From the NCBI GenBank assembly GCA_002361335.1, contig DESS01000295.1, positions 1-64,000 of the forward strand: a DNA stretch of 64,000 nucleotides, read 5' to 3'. Made by a program: the position numbers and the translations under genes. Below are positions 24,742-34,235 of this stretch, piece by piece. The notes below the pieces were generated by a model. The model was given only the letters and a program-made list of their open reading frames with translations. It was not told the origin of the DNA and did no database searches. The number at the start of each line of letters is the position of its first letter. Positions within the stretch are counted from its first letter, which is position 1. The stretch is from Richelia sp. UBA3308 (GTDB lineage: Bacteria; Cyanobacteriota; Cyanobacteriia; Cyanobacteriales; Nostocaceae).

Positions 24742-25692
24742 TTAACTAAATTTCTGCTCTTTCTTAGCTTCAACATAAGCAGCGTAAACACCTTGAACGT
24801 TATACCAATTTAAGAAAATCCGAGCTATTTCCAAAGCCAACTGTGGTTTACCCGATTTTATTAACCATCCTAATAATGGAGCCATTGTTCGCTCATTTAA
24901 GGCACCATTCAATGAAAGAACACCCCAAAGTAAACGGTGTAACCAAGTCATTTGAATCATCATTCGTACATCCCAAGTAGGATGCTTTTGATAAAACAAA
25001 ACTCCCATTCTTCCACGTTGAATTTCTTTATCAATTAAATTAGGAATTTGTTCTAAATTAAATGCTGGGTGCCAATGATAACCCACAGCTTGAGGACATT
25101 TAATTATCTGTAAACCCAAATTTTTCAACCGTACACCTAATTCTAAATCTTCCCAACCATAAAGCTGAAAACCAGTATCGAAAAGTTCAGCTTTTTCTAA
25201 CCAATGTTTAGGAATAGCAACATTTCCCGTCGCAAAAAAAGCGGCGGAATAATCTGTTAATTTATAGGGTTCAGAAGTAGGATTATCAAAATTAGCAGTA
25301 TTAATTACCGCACCATAAGTAAAAAATCTGTCATTACCTAACTTTTTTTGTCCCTTAATCAATGCATCTGCATGAGCTTGGAGAAAAGTTTCTGTAACAA
25401 CTAAATCACTATCAATAAAAATAATTGTATCGCCCTTTGCTGATTCTACTCCCAAATTCCGTGCAGCAGCAGGCCCCATATGTTCCTGCTCAAAAGTTCG
25501 CACGTGGGGGAATTCATCTTTGTGTGTTGACAACCACTCCAAAGTACCATCAGTAGAACCGTCATCTACCAAAACAATTTCGTAATCTGTTACTACACCC
25601 TGTTGACTCAAACTTTGTACCTCTAAAGCTTTGAGGCACTTTTCTAAAATCGGTTTGCGATTGTAAGTTGGAATAACAACACTAAAAAACAC
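24742..25692 (-). CDS. Glycosyltransferase family 2
   Basis: Inverting GT-A sugar transferase, probably for a surface polysaccharide or glycolipid; donor and acceptor unknown. 316 residues: N-terminal FFSVVIPTYNRKPILEKCL (2-20), nucleotide-binding EIVLVDDGSTDGTLEWL, the metal-binding acidic motif IIFIDSD, and the acceptor-site GWEDLELGVRLKNLG typical of chondroitin-synthase-like GT2 enzymes. No membrane segment, so likely cytosolic. It is not clustered with other glycan genes; the frame at 25718-25900 upstream is short and not convincing. Confidence 0.88.
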   Translation of the reverse strand: MFFSVVIPTYNRKPILEKCLKALEVQSLSQQGVVTDYEIVLVDDGSTDGTLEWLSTHKDEFPHVRTFEQEHMGPAAARNLGVESAKGDTIIFIDSDLVVTETFLQAHADALIKGQKKLGNDRFFTYGAVINTANFDNPTSEPYKLTDYSAAFFATGNVAIPKHWLEKAELFDTGFQLYGWEDLELGVRLKNLGLQIIKCPQAVGYHWHPAFNLEQIPNLIDKEIQRGRMGVLFYQKHPTWDVRMMIQMTWLHRLLWGVLSLNGALNERTMAPLLGWLIKSGKPQLALEIARIFLNWYNVQGVYAAYVEAKKEQKFS

Positions 25693-25965
25693 AGTTTCAC
25701 CCCCAACACTATTCCCTTCAGAATAGGACAGTTACAACTATACTGCTGTTCCTTAACTTACTGAGGTTACGGAAATTGTGTAGAAACCGCCATAGTACAA
25801 GCATAACTGCCCATACCACAATCTGGTTCAAAGTGTACGGCAGTATATGTATCGTTACCAAGCCCAAATATTGTAAGCTTAATATTATACTGTCCACCAA
25901 GGACAGAGCGGCCTGGTAATATTTTTACCACTATTCACTACTCACTACTCCCTGACCGAACCCCG

Positions 25966-26730
25966 TCAATTTTTGCTTGGTCGAGTACTAGCTTTACGAC
26001 GATTTGAACCCAAAATTAAACCAGTTCCAACAATTCCCGCAGCTAACCCAAAAGCACTTGTTGGTTCTGGTACTGATTTAGGTGTTTGCACGTTAAATTT
26101 CAATGTTGCTGCGCCTAGTGCGGGAGCATTTGGGTTTTCCGGAAGCTCATCGCTCTGCTCAAAAGTTATTTCACCGCTAGCGTTTTCAAATATACCCGTT
26201 CCTCCAGTAAGAGTAATAATACCTCCACCACTCATTCTACCTTCAGAGAAATTAATTGTAGCCCTATCAGCGGCTTGTCCAAATAACTGGTTAGCACTGT
26301 CACCAAAATATATATCAGAATTTTTTTCTGGGTTGGGTATTCCGAATTCAGCACGTTGGTTTATAAAAGATTGTGGTGGATTTTCTAAACCTAAAACCCT
26401 AGGATCTGCATTGAATTCAAAATTTTGAATTACTGGTAATGTATTTCCATTCTCATCGGTAACAGTTTCTTGCGATACCAATTTCCCAAAAGCATTACTT
26501 TCAAAGTTAGTTAAGCCGAAAGGAGGATTATCTTCTTGAGATGTACCTGAAATATTAGCAGTAAAAAATCCCGGTGCTTCTTCAATTGGCATCAGCGTAG
26601 TTAACGCATCGTATGTAATCTCAAATTCTTTATTTAGATTTGTTTCTGCTTTAGCACTTTGTATATTCAATCCTAAAGCAGCACCAGTTAAAGCCACTGG
26701 AATCAGCCATTTCATTTGGGAATGCATCAT
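25966..26730 (-). CDS. PEP-CTERM sorted exported protein
   Basis: Secreted or surface protein carrying a C-terminal sorting signal processed by exosortase. The 254-residue product has a signal peptide (from the Met at residue 6: MKWLIPVALTGAALGLNIQS, cleaved near AKA-ET), a beta-rich body with Gly-rich repeats (GGGIITLTGGTGIFENASGE, as in choice-of-anchor or dirigent-like barrels) and the C-terminal VPEPTSAFGLAAGIVGTGLI followed by a basic SNRRK tail. Functional role unknown. Start could be 26730 or 26715. Distinct in sequence from the other two PEP-CTERM proteins at the window end. Confidence 0.85.
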   Translation of the reverse strand: MMHSQMKWLIPVALTGAALGLNIQSAKAETNLNKEFEITYDALTTLMPIEEAPGFFTANISGTSQEDNPPFGLTNFESNAFGKLVSQETVTDENGNTLPVIQNFEFNADPRVLGLENPPQSFINQRAEFGIPNPEKNSDIYFGDSANQLFGQAADRATINFSEGRMSGGGIITLTGGTGIFENASGEITFEQSDELPENPNAPALGAATLKFNVQTPKSVPEPTSAFGLAAGIVGTGLILGSNRRKASTRPSKN

Positions 26731-27374
26731 AATAAGTTAGCCTTTTCTTGGTTAACAAAAGATATTTAATTACTTAATTACGACAAAAAATAAATATTTT
26801 CGCTTCATCTATAATTTTTAAACAAATAAAAAAAACTTGAGCGAAATATAAATTAATCATATACTTAATAATATATTTATTTTCAATAAACAGTATGGAA
26901 AACTAAATTTTGATAAAAATAATCTAAAAATACTTCAATTTTTGATGATGAAATAGGATAAATTACACTTTATGCTTCATCTTCATCCTTGATTTTCAGT
27001 CCTTTAAATTTAAAATACAAAAATAGATTGTTTCTAGTATGTTTAGAAAGTCATAAATAAAATTCGTAAACTTTTAGATCCCCCTAAATTCCCTTGAAGA
27101 GAAGAGACTTTAATCCCCTTTTTTAAGGAAAGGGGGGATAATCTGAGATAATGGTAAAAAACAATACTTATTAAACATCCTCTGAGAAAAAATATTTAAA
27201 AAGTGGTGAATTTTATCTTTACCCTGGATTTATGGTGAATACTTGAGTAACCACAATATTTAAGTATTGATACAAATTGTCACAGATACTGAAATAGTAA
27301 AAATACTGAAGAGAAAATACCTAAATTAATAAGATAATAAACAATCGTCATTTTACAGCATCGGGAAATAATCA
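26731..27374. other. Spacer between PEP-CTERM gene and argG with a dispersed repeat
   Basis: 645 bp divergent promoter region. About 27050-27192 resembles the complement of 39068-39204: ATAAATAAAATTCGTAAACT, GATCCCCCTAAAT, then AAACATCCTCT at the end. The rest is AT-rich without recognisable features. Confidence 0.5.
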
Positions 27375-28571
27375 ATGGGTCGCGCCAAAAAGGTTGTCTT
27401 AGCATATTCTGGTGGAGTAGATACATCAGTGTGTATCCCCTACCTCAAACAAGAATGGGGAGTAGAAGAAGTAATTACCCTAGCAGCAGATTTAGGACAA
27501 GGTGAAGAATTAGAACCAATCCGTGAAAAAGCTCTCAAGTCTGGTGCCAGTGAATCCCTAGTGGTGAATGTTCAACAAAGCTTTATTAAAGATTATGCTT
27601 TCCTAGCCATTCAAGCAAACGCTATCTACGAAAATCGTTATCCTCTAGCCACAGCCCTTGCACGTCCATTAATTGCCAAAGCATTGGTAGAAACAGCCCA
27701 AAAATACGAAGCTGATGCCATCGCCCACGGTTGTACTGGTAAAGGAAACGACCAAGTTCGCTTCGATGTAGCCGTTGCGGGTATGAATCCCAATCTTAAA
27801 ATACTCGCACCAGCAAGAGAATGGGGCATGAGTCGAGAAGAAACTATTGCCTATGGCGAACGTTTCGGTATTCCCTCACCAGTAAAAAAATCTTCCCCTT
27901 ACAGTATTGACAAAAATCTACTTGGTCGTAGTATTGAAGCTGGTTTGTTAGAAGATCCATCTTACGAACCGCCAGAAGAAATCTATGAAATGACAAAGGC
28001 GATCGCTAACACTCCCTCGGAACCAGAGTACATTGAAATCGGTTTTGTAAGAGGCATTCCCACTACTCTCAACGGTGAATCCAAAAACCCAATTGAAATG
28101 ATTACACAACTCAACCAATTGGTGGGAAATCACGGTGTCGGACGTATCGACATGATCGAAAACCGTTTAGTGGGCATCAAATCCCGGGAAATTTACGAGT
28201 CTCCGGCAATGGTGGCATTAATTCAAGCACATCGGGATTTGGAAAGTTTGACTTTGACAGCGGATGTCACCCAATATAAGCGGGGCATTGAAGAAACTTA
28301 CAGTCAATTAATTTACAATGGTTTGTGGTTTAGTCCCCTCAAAGCCGCACTTGATGCCTTTATTCAAAAGACACAAGAACGAGTTTCTGGAACCGTGCGA
28401 ATGAAGCTTTTTAAAGGCAACGCTACCATTGTTGGTCGTCGTTCCGAAAATTCTCTGTATAATCCCGAAATGGCAACCTACGGCGCTGATGATAAATTCG
28501 ATCACAAAGCTGCTGAAGGCTTTATTTATGTTTGGGGATTACCCACTCGCATTTGGGCGCAGCAGAATTAA
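27375..28571 (+). CDS. argG: Argininosuccinate synthase
   Basis: Joins citrulline and aspartate using ATP, the penultimate step of arginine synthesis; in heterocystous cyanobacteria arginine also feeds cyanophycin. 398 residues with the N-type ATP pyrophosphatase P-loop AYSGGVDTSV (10-19), the citrulline/aspartate region HGCTGKGNDQVRFD and the substrate motif SPYSIDKNLLGRSIEAG. Full length for the family. ATG 27375 has no strong Shine-Dalgarno. A 30-bp palindrome follows 13 bp past the stop codon. Convergent with the DedA gene. Confidence 0.97.
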   Translation: MGRAKKVVLAYSGGVDTSVCIPYLKQEWGVEEVITLAADLGQGEELEPIREKALKSGASESLVVNVQQSFIKDYAFLAIQANAIYENRYPLATALARPLIAKALVETAQKYEADAIAHGCTGKGNDQVRFDVAVAGMNPNLKILAPAREWGMSREETIAYGERFGIPSPVKKSSPYSIDKNLLGRSIEAGLLEDPSYEPPEEIYEMTKAIANTPSEPEYIEIGFVRGIPTTLNGESKNPIEMITQLNQLVGNHGVGRIDMIENRLVGIKSREIYESPAMVALIQAHRDLESLTLTADVTQYKRGIEETYSQLIYNGLWFSPLKAALDAFIQKTQERVSGTVRMKLFKGNATIVGRRSENSLYNPEMATYGADDKFDHKAAEGFIYVWGLPTRIWAQQN

Positions 28572-28583
28572 TTCCTACTGATT

Positions 28584-28613
28584 TGTACAGACGTAAAATT
28601 TTACGTCTGTACA
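28584..28613. terminator. 30-bp perfect palindrome after argG, copy 2
   Basis: TGTACAGACGTAAAA with its exact complement, then TTTTG. It lies between the convergent argG and dedA-like genes; likely a terminator or a REP-type element serving as one. Confidence 0.65.
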
Positions 28614-28646
28614 TTTTGCGCGATAATTTGTGCGATAAATATAATG

Positions 28647-29279
28647 TTATTCTTCAGTGCTTACCTGCTCAACCTTGCGGGACTCTAACCACAAAGGTAT
28701 AGCTACCAAAGCAACTAGAATCAGCAATGCTACAATCGCGAATTGACCTACCCATTGCACTAATTGCTCTAAAGACACTATCTTGCCAGCGAAGAAAGCC
28801 AAAGAAACCATTACAATAGCCCAAACGCCAGCACCCAAAAAGTTGTACAACAAGAATTTTGCAAAAGGCATTTCGGCGATACCAGCTAATGGTGCTGCAA
28901 AAATTCGTAATAAAGCAAAAAATCTACCAAAAAATACTGCTTTGGCAGCATTGTCACTAAATTTTTCCTTAATACCTAAAACTTTAGCTTCAGAAATTCG
29001 CAGCAGCCTTGCAAGACGCAGTAGTAATGGCCAACCCCCAATTCGACCAATCCAATAGCCACAAGTGCCCCCAATCGCAGCACCGGCTGCTGCATCTGAT
29101 AAAACTAACCAGTAATTAAGTTCATCATTACCAGCTAGAAACCCGCCCACCAAAGTTACAGTTTCACCCGGAAGCGGAATACCCAAGTTTTCTAATAGAA
29201 TTCCCACAAAAATCGCCCAATAACCGTATTGGTGAGCAATTTCCTGAATATTCTCCAATGATATGAAATCGAGAGACAT
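28647..29279 (-). CDS. DedA-family membrane protein
   Basis: Integral membrane protein of the DedA (SNARE-associated, VTT) superfamily, whose members include lipid scramblase/flippase-type transporters of undecaprenyl phosphate or phosphatidylethanolamine. 210 residues with the family's N-terminal re-entrant region LLENLGIPLPGETVTLVGGFL (conserved E and PGE), the GGTCGYWIGRIGG motif, and FFGRFFALLRIFAAPLAGI containing the essential arginine pair. Four to five hydrophobic segments. Start ATG 29279. Function in this organism not inferable from neighbours. Confidence 0.9.
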   Translation of the reverse strand: MSLDFISLENIQEIAHQYGYWAIFVGILLENLGIPLPGETVTLVGGFLAGNDELNYWLVLSDAAAGAAIGGTCGYWIGRIGGWPLLLRLARLLRISEAKVLGIKEKFSDNAAKAVFFGRFFALLRIFAAPLAGIAEMPFAKFLLYNFLGAGVWAIVMVSLAFFAGKIVSLEQLVQWVGQFAIVALLILVALVAIPLWLESRKVEQVSTEE

Positions 29280-29892
29280 CCAGTTTTACCGTATCTATAT
29301 AAATTTACATTTCTGTATATTGACTCTTTTCAATGCAAGGTGTCAATCAAGGAAATAGTTGTTAATCTTGTGAAAACAGCCATTTAATTAATTTGTTTTT
29401 CATTAAAGACAATTTCATGTTTTACTACGTATTAAATGTTACTTACATTCATGGGATAAATATCATTAATCACTATAGAGAAATGATTCTAACGTAGTTA
29501 GCATAATACAACTTTAAGAGTTTAACTGTTTCTTGGCTGTTGATTGCACAGTATTAAATATTACTTATAACTAGAGTAATTTAATACCACAATCTTCCAA
29601 TTACTAGCATAAAGTTCACTAAATTTATGAAAAATTCATAAAACTCTGATAAGATTATAAAAATTTTGTAAAAGAAGCGGTTGTTACGGAAAAAGCAAAT
29701 CCCTTATGCCTATACTGAGAATTGTTTGGACAAATTATACGGCATAAATACGGACTAAATTTGTCTCGACTATACTGCCTAAAACCTGATTAAAATATGT
29801 AGGTAAATACGGCAAGTTTCTAGTTGGGAAAGGGATTCGTATTTGTGTCTATTTTTGTTTTTCTTTACTATTTCAACTACCCAGTGAAATTT
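29280..29892. other. Divergent intergenic spacer
   Basis: About 610 bp, AT-rich, separating the DedA-like gene from the STAS gene. No repeat family member or RNA recognised. Confidence 0.4.
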
Positions 29893-30225
29893 ATGACTTT
29901 CACACAAGAACGTCAAGTTACTTTGTTCAAGCCTGAAGGACGCATGGACTTACAAGGCGGAAATGCTTTGAGCGAAAAGATTGCTTCGGTAATGCCTCAA
30001 CCAGAGCAATTCTGGGTTATAGACTTAGCCAAAGTAGACTTTATGGACAGTTCTGGTTTAGTTAGCTTAGTCAAAGGACTTAAAACAGCGCGTCAGTCTA
30101 ATTGTCGTTTAATTCTTTGTAACGTAGCAGCTCCAGTTCGCTTAGTTTTAGAGCTTACTCATTTAGACTCTGTTTTTGAAATTTTCAATACCTACGAAGA
30201 TGTTTTGAAATTCGTTTGGTTGTAG
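29893..30225 (+). CDS. STAS-domain protein (anti-sigma factor antagonist type)
   Basis: Single STAS domain of 110 residues, as in SpoIIAA/RsbV-type antagonists that sequester an anti-sigma or other partner and are controlled by serine phosphorylation. The motif DFMDSSGLVSLVKGLK contains the conserved phosphorylatable serine region (DSSG); the N-terminal strand VTLFKPEGRMDLQGG and the C-terminal THLDSVFEIF are also typical. No kinase (RsbW-like) or phosphatase lies nearby. I prefer ATG 29893; a longer TTG start at 29824 would add a hydrophobic 23-residue leader (FVFVSIFVFLYYFNY) that looks like untranslated AT-rich sequence. Confidence 0.85.
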   Translation: MTFTQERQVTLFKPEGRMDLQGGNALSEKIASVMPQPEQFWVIDLAKVDFMDSSGLVSLVKGLKTARQSNCRLILCNVAAPVRLVLELTHLDSVFEIFNTYEDVLKFVWL

Positions 30226-30725
30226 TAGGCTAATTTTTTGTTGAGTTGATATCAGAGATGCTCAACTGTAGTTTTAGCCACAAGCTTATTGAATCAAAAA
30301 GGAAAAATCAACCTTTTGTTGAAAGTCAAGGTTAGCACAGCGAATATAAGTTTATCAACCGCCGTGCAAAATTCACTTTCCATATAAACCAACAGAACTC
30401 AGAAATCCCTAACGAGAACTGTTGATTTGATGGAATTTACTTTAACCTTTGATATATCCCGCTAGCCTTGAAAATGTCAGCGATGGAAGAATTAATTAAT
30501 GGGTAAAATCGGTAATTATTTGCTTCTTATCATTTTTCCCATATAATTCTTCTTTCCCATATAGTTGTTGACTATCTTACATGGCTTTCGCTGTTTTTTA
30601 TTTCATGAATCTACGGCTCAACATATAATCTTTTTTTTAGTTTTTTTAGTGATATTTTTTAGTAATATTTTTTAGTGATATTAGTTTTGAAAAAAAACCC
30701 TTTATTCTGCCACATTTTTTAAAGA

Positions 30726-30761
30726 TAAGTAAGTCGGCACAAATAAACTCAACTATATAAC
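30726..30761 (+). repeat. TAAGTAAGTCGGC dispersed repeat, copy 2
   Basis: TAAGTAAGTCGGCACAAATA then AACTCAACTATATAAC; differs from 44844-44879 at only a few positions. Confidence 0.75.
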
Positions 30762-30841
30762 AAAATGTAAACCAAGTTAAAAGCCTTATTAACACTTACT
30801 AAGACTGAAAAGTTACTCATCGGGAAAACCAAGCCACTTGC

Positions 30842-30890
30842 TACCCTACTCTACGAGAACCCGTGGGAACGGGAACACATAAAGGTGAAC
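30842..30890 (-). repeat. GTTCACC/AGGGTA dispersed repeat, copy 2
   Basis: On the minus strand: GTTCACCTTTATGTGTTCCC, then an insertion relative to other copies (GTTCCCACGGGTTCTC), then GTAGAGTAGGGTA. Confidence 0.7.
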
Positions 30891-31074
30891 AAGTCGGGGA
30901 ACCCTAGCCGAGCAGTGGCTCCCCAAGACCGCACTTTTCGCTATTCACTATTCGCTACTGTCTTGTCCTAATTACTATTTTCAAAGCTGACCTACTTAAA
31001 ATCCGAAATAAACTCTCTTTAAAATAGATTAAATCCAATGTACATCTAAAAACAAGTACGATTAATCACTTTTG

Positions 31075-31632
31075 CTAACCATTTGGTACTGTTGAAATAT
31101 GCCCTGGTGGTGTAGAACGGGGAAATGTTGGTAAATCAATACCGCTATGAGAAGCCGTGCGAGACTTAAGGGCTAAACGGTAACTTACACTTTGTAATTC
31201 TGCTTGTAATTGACGGTTTTCTTGTTGCAATAAAGCTACTTTTTCTCTCACCGGAGCCATTCGTTCCTCGAACTTGTGACGATAAATTTGAGGTAGTTCT
31301 TGCACTACTTGCTCTAACATCCGACTGCGATCGGTTAATTCTTGAACCGACTGACGTAATTGATAAATTTCCCCATCGCGATTACTAATCTGCTCTTGGT
31401 AAAAACCGACCTGTTCTTCCACAGCTTGCAGTTGTTCTCGCAAAGTATTTAACTCATTCTGATGACGTTGGGAAACTTCTGGTTCAGGTATGAAACCGGT
31501 ATTACCCTTAACCAGTCGGAACAGCTCTTGAGACAACTGCTGCACTAATTGGTCTCGAAGCTGTAACTCTTGACGCAGCTTCGAGACTTCAGTGGAGAGA
31601 GCTTGGATCGTGGAATTATCTGTTTGGCTCAC
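31075..31632 (-). CDS. Coiled-coil protein, conserved in cyanobacteria
   Basis: 185-residue protein that is almost all coiled coil (about 5-155): heptads such as LSTEVSKLRQELQLRDQLVQ and VALLQQENRQLQAELQSVSY. A short Pro-containing break (FIPEPEVSQ) interrupts it, and the last 30 residues are Ser/Pro-rich and likely disordered. I believe it belongs to the cyanobacterial family called Npun_F5560 in annotation, but cannot confirm. No membrane segment or signal. Role unknown; a structural or scaffold part is only a guess. ATG 31632. Confidence 0.7.
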   Translation of the reverse strand: MSQTDNSTIQALSTEVSKLRQELQLRDQLVQQLSQELFRLVKGNTGFIPEPEVSQRHQNELNTLREQLQAVEEQVGFYQEQISNRDGEIYQLRQSVQELTDRSRMLEQVVQELPQIYRHKFEERMAPVREKVALLQQENRQLQAELQSVSYRLALKSRTASHSGIDLPTFPRSTPPGHISTVPNG

Positions 31633-31868
31633 AGTGTCTTACACTTTACTTAATAAATCTTTTTAACCCTTTGAGGAATAACTATGTTAATCAATTAAAG
31701 GTAATTATTTGTTAATTTAACATCCTTAGCTGTAATCACAAGGTGTAAAGAAGTATATTTTTTTTACTTTTTTTAAAGATTAAATTTTGGATATGGGGTA
31801 GTATATGATTTTATAAAAATACCTGTTACCAAAATTTAATCTTGTGTAATGCCCTTGTTAAAAGATAA

Positions 31869-32216
31869 TTATCTTTCTTGAGCGATTGCTTCTGGCGATG
31901 CTTCTTCAGTAGTTGTGGTCTGTTCTACTAATTCCTGTTTGATAGTTAAATAACGAATTACTTCTTCGCTTAAGCGCATAGCACGCTCTAAGGGAGAAAT
32001 AGTGCTGCCATTGGCAGTGTAGTTCATCTGGATATAGACTCCATCCCGATGTTTGCCTATTTCATAAGCTAGACGACGTTTACCACGATTTTGAATTTGG
32101 ATATTTTCAGCACCATTTTCTTTAATCATGTTCTCATACTTAGAAATATTTTGCTCGACTTGTTCATCTATCAAGTCCGGTCGCAAAATGTACATCGTCT
32201 CGTAAGCTGTAGTCAT
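31869..32216 (-). CDS. rpsF: 30S ribosomal protein S6
   Basis: Small-subunit protein of the central domain that binds with S18 to 16S rRNA. I chose ATG 32216 (115 residues) because the Shine-Dalgarno AAAAGGAG lies 9-10 bases upstream and the family begins at this point (TAYETMYILRPDLIDEQVEQ); the frame extends upstream to 32321 but that stretch is not S6-like. S6 motifs: NRGKRRLAYEIGKHRDGVYI and ERAMRLSEEVIRYL. Neither rpsR nor ssb follows, unlike the E. coli operon. A 16-bp self-complementary sequence AAAGATAATTATCTTT (31861-31876) overlaps the stop codon and may aid termination. Confidence 0.95.
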   Translation of the reverse strand: MTTAYETMYILRPDLIDEQVEQNISKYENMIKENGAENIQIQNRGKRRLAYEIGKHRDGVYIQMNYTANGSTISPLERAMRLSEEVIRYLTIKQELVEQTTTTEEASPEAIAQER

Positions 32217-32657
32217 TAGTTTCAATCTCCTTTTGGACATTTGGCTGCCAATGTTGAAAAATCTTTGCCCGCTCCTAAATTTCAATCGGTCACCAGAGCA
32301 AACAAAAAATCTCAGCAGCAAGGATTTATAATCTTACCAGTTTTTGATTTTAATTGACAAAACTTTAAAAATCTGGTTTATGTGCTGGCTTGGTCCTGCT
32401 CTTAGCTTATGCTATTAGACAAACGGACAAAAAAATCAGTTATTGTCCTGTTTTACCCCAAAATTTGGGCAAGTTTGATTAGAAGCACACTTTAAAAGCC
32501 AATCAAGTAAAGTTGATCCGGCGTGGCTTATGCTATTGATTTACGGTTAAGGTTTACATAGTATAAGCGTTGACTGATTTTTTTTAAAGCAAAGGTATGT
32601 TAACTGCTTTTGTGTAAAAAATATTTTAAAGATATCGAAAAGGAAGTTATCAAGCTT

Positions 32658-33434
32658 ATGGCTCAGCGCTATGTGCGAGTTCAAAATACTGAAGGTATAA
32701 TCTACTATGGTTTGCTACAACTCGACCTTAAAGTCCAAGTACTCGATGCTCCACCTTGGTTGCACGGTCAGCCCACGGGTTTAAAATTGCAACCAGATAC
32801 CTACGAAATTTTAGCTCCTTGTTCTCCTTCTAAAATTATCGCGGTGGGCAAGAATTATGCAGACCATGCGGCAGAAATGGGTACAAAAGTACCAGAGGAA
32901 CCTCTAATTTTTCTGAAACCATCCACTTGTGTTATCCCTTCAGAGGCTGTAATCAAATATCCTCATCAATCGCAACGGGTAGATTATGAGGGAGAATTAG
33001 CGCTGATTATTGGCGAACCAGCGACTAAATGTACTCCACAGTCAGTTCAAACCAAAATTTGGGGTTATACCATTGCCAATGATGTCACAGCAAGAGATTT
33101 ACAAAAACGCGATGGACAATGGACTCGTGCTAAAGGTTTCGATACTTTTTGCCCTTTAGGACCGTGGATTGTCAGAGAAATAAGTCCTGGCGCTAGATTG
33201 CAAACTTTTTTGAATGATAATCCAACTCCGGTTCAATCTGCTTGTATTGACCAAATGGTATTCTCCCCGGAAATTATAGTTTCTTACATCACTCAGGTTA
33301 TGACGCTGTTACCGGGAGATGTGGTATTAACAGGTACACCACTCGGAGTTGGTCCATTACATTTTGGCGATCGCGTGCGGGTGGAAATCGAAGGTATTGG
33401 TCGTTTGGAAAATACTGTCGTAGCTAGTATATAA
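32658..33434 (+). CDS. Fumarylacetoacetate hydrolase-family protein
   Basis: FAH-fold metal-dependent hydrolase, isomerase or decarboxylase acting on 2-oxo/acyl-pyruvate type substrates; exact substrate unknown (acylpyruvase/oxaloacetate decarboxylase-like members are most similar in layout). 258 residues: small N-terminal domain to about 70, then KIIAVGKNYADHAAEMG, the Mg-binding VDYEGELALIIG, TIANDVTARDLQKRDGQW with GFDTFCPLGPW, and GDVVLTGTPLGVGPLHFGD. All expected acidic ligands are visible. Start ATG 32658 is preferred, with AAGGAAG some 14 bases upstream; the TTG at 32610 would add 16 basic residues. Confidence 0.88.
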   Translation: MAQRYVRVQNTEGIIYYGLLQLDLKVQVLDAPPWLHGQPTGLKLQPDTYEILAPCSPSKIIAVGKNYADHAAEMGTKVPEEPLIFLKPSTCVIPSEAVIKYPHQSQRVDYEGELALIIGEPATKCTPQSVQTKIWGYTIANDVTARDLQKRDGQWTRAKGFDTFCPLGPWIVREISPGARLQTFLNDNPTPVQSACIDQMVFSPEIIVSYITQVMTLLPGDVVLTGTPLGVGPLHFGDRVRVEIEGIGRLENTVVASI

Positions 33435-33468
33435 AATCTAGTTAAACAGTATAAATTGTGGTACTTAA

Positions 33469-33945
33469 TTAACGTACCTGCATATAAACCGCATCACTAA
33501 TTGCGGGAATTTCTGCGTAACGACCCATTATTGATTGAGCCACAGAATATACAACAGCTACTACTAAGCCAATAAAAATAGTATTAGCAAGGGTTTCGAT
33601 CGCAAAATTAGAACCCGGAACTGGATTTAAAATACGTACCAAAAGACCGCATAAAAATATCACAATGTCCAAAAGAATAGCCTGCATTGTATTGAAGCGA
33701 ATAAAGTGGCTTATTTTCTCATTTCGCACTACCAACATGAATAAAGCAAAGAAAATAATTAGTCCAGCAAAAGGTAAGCTGTTATAAATTTGAATTACAG
33801 GTAAAATCGGGATTAAAATCAATCTCAAGGGAGGAAACTGTGTAAATAAATACCTTCCGAAACCAATTCCTTCAACTAAGGGAAGCAAATAAGGTAAACA
33901 AGCAAATATTCTATCTTTAACAGTTGTAGACCCGCGCCAAGTCAT
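33469..33945 (-). CDS. Tic20-family membrane protein
   Basis: Cyanobacterial homologue of Tic20, the chloroplast inner-envelope protein import subunit; the bacterial role is not established. 158 residues, four membrane segments (about 14-33, 38-70, 83-105, 115-140), with the conserved region RDRIFACLPYLLPLVEG-like start (KDRIFACLPYLLPLVEGIGF) and FIRFNTMQAILLDIVIFLC, which is the most conserved Tic20 stretch. ATG 33945, with AGGAG-like purines (rc of CTCCTTT at 33953) as ribosome binding site. Confidence 0.88.
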   Translation of the reverse strand: MTWRGSTTVKDRIFACLPYLLPLVEGIGFGRYLFTQFPPLRLILIPILPVIQIYNSLPFAGLIIFFALFMLVVRNEKISHFIRFNTMQAILLDIVIFLCGLLVRILNPVPGSNFAIETLANTIFIGLVVAVVYSVAQSIMGRYAEIPAISDAVYMQVR

Positions 33946-34037
33946 GCTGCGTTCTCCTTTGTTTTAACTTACTGACCATATGAACCTAGAATAACGCAGT
34001 CACTTGGTGATTAGTTTGGTTTTTTGTTTAAATTAGA

Positions 34038-34235
34038 TCATTCTATATTGGCGATGCGAAAGCCCATCATACACTCATAGGAATCTGGTTGTTGTTCGGT
34101 AATTTTACTCACAGCTTGAGCGCAGCCCAATTTACCTTTATTCCAGCGTGGTTGACCACTTTGATCGGCAAGCAGGCAAGAGGAGCAAACTTTTTTAGGG
34201 GCAATAATTTGCTCTTGAATTAAAATTACTAACAT
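34038..34235 (-). CDS. Small cysteine-containing protein (65 aa)
   Basis: Not assigned to a named family, but the composition and clean frame suggest a real gene. The 65 residues include four cysteines: a CSSC pair (17-20), Cys38 and Cys55, in KKVCSSCLLADQSGQPRWNK and YECMMGFRIANIE. The pattern could bind a metal or take part in redox reactions; I cannot tell. No signal peptide. It lies 92 bp upstream of Tic20 on the same strand and may be co-transcribed. Confidence 0.6.
   Translation of the reverse strand: MLVILIQEQIIAPKKVCSSCLLADQSGQPRWNKGKLGCAQAVSKITEQQPDSYECMMGFRIANIE

Larger units (their letters stand above)
30226..31074. other. Spacer with repeats
   Basis: 850 bp without a gene. It holds three near-repeats of a 13-bp unit TTTTTTAGTRATA (30636-30682), a TAAGTAAGTCGGC repeat (30726-30761) and a GTTCACC/AGGGTA repeat (30842-30890). 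The rest is AT-rich. Confidence 0.55.

Noticed and set aside
25718..25900. 60-codon hydrophobic frame upstream of the GT2 gene
   Set aside because: Short, promoter-region location, no recognisable motif.
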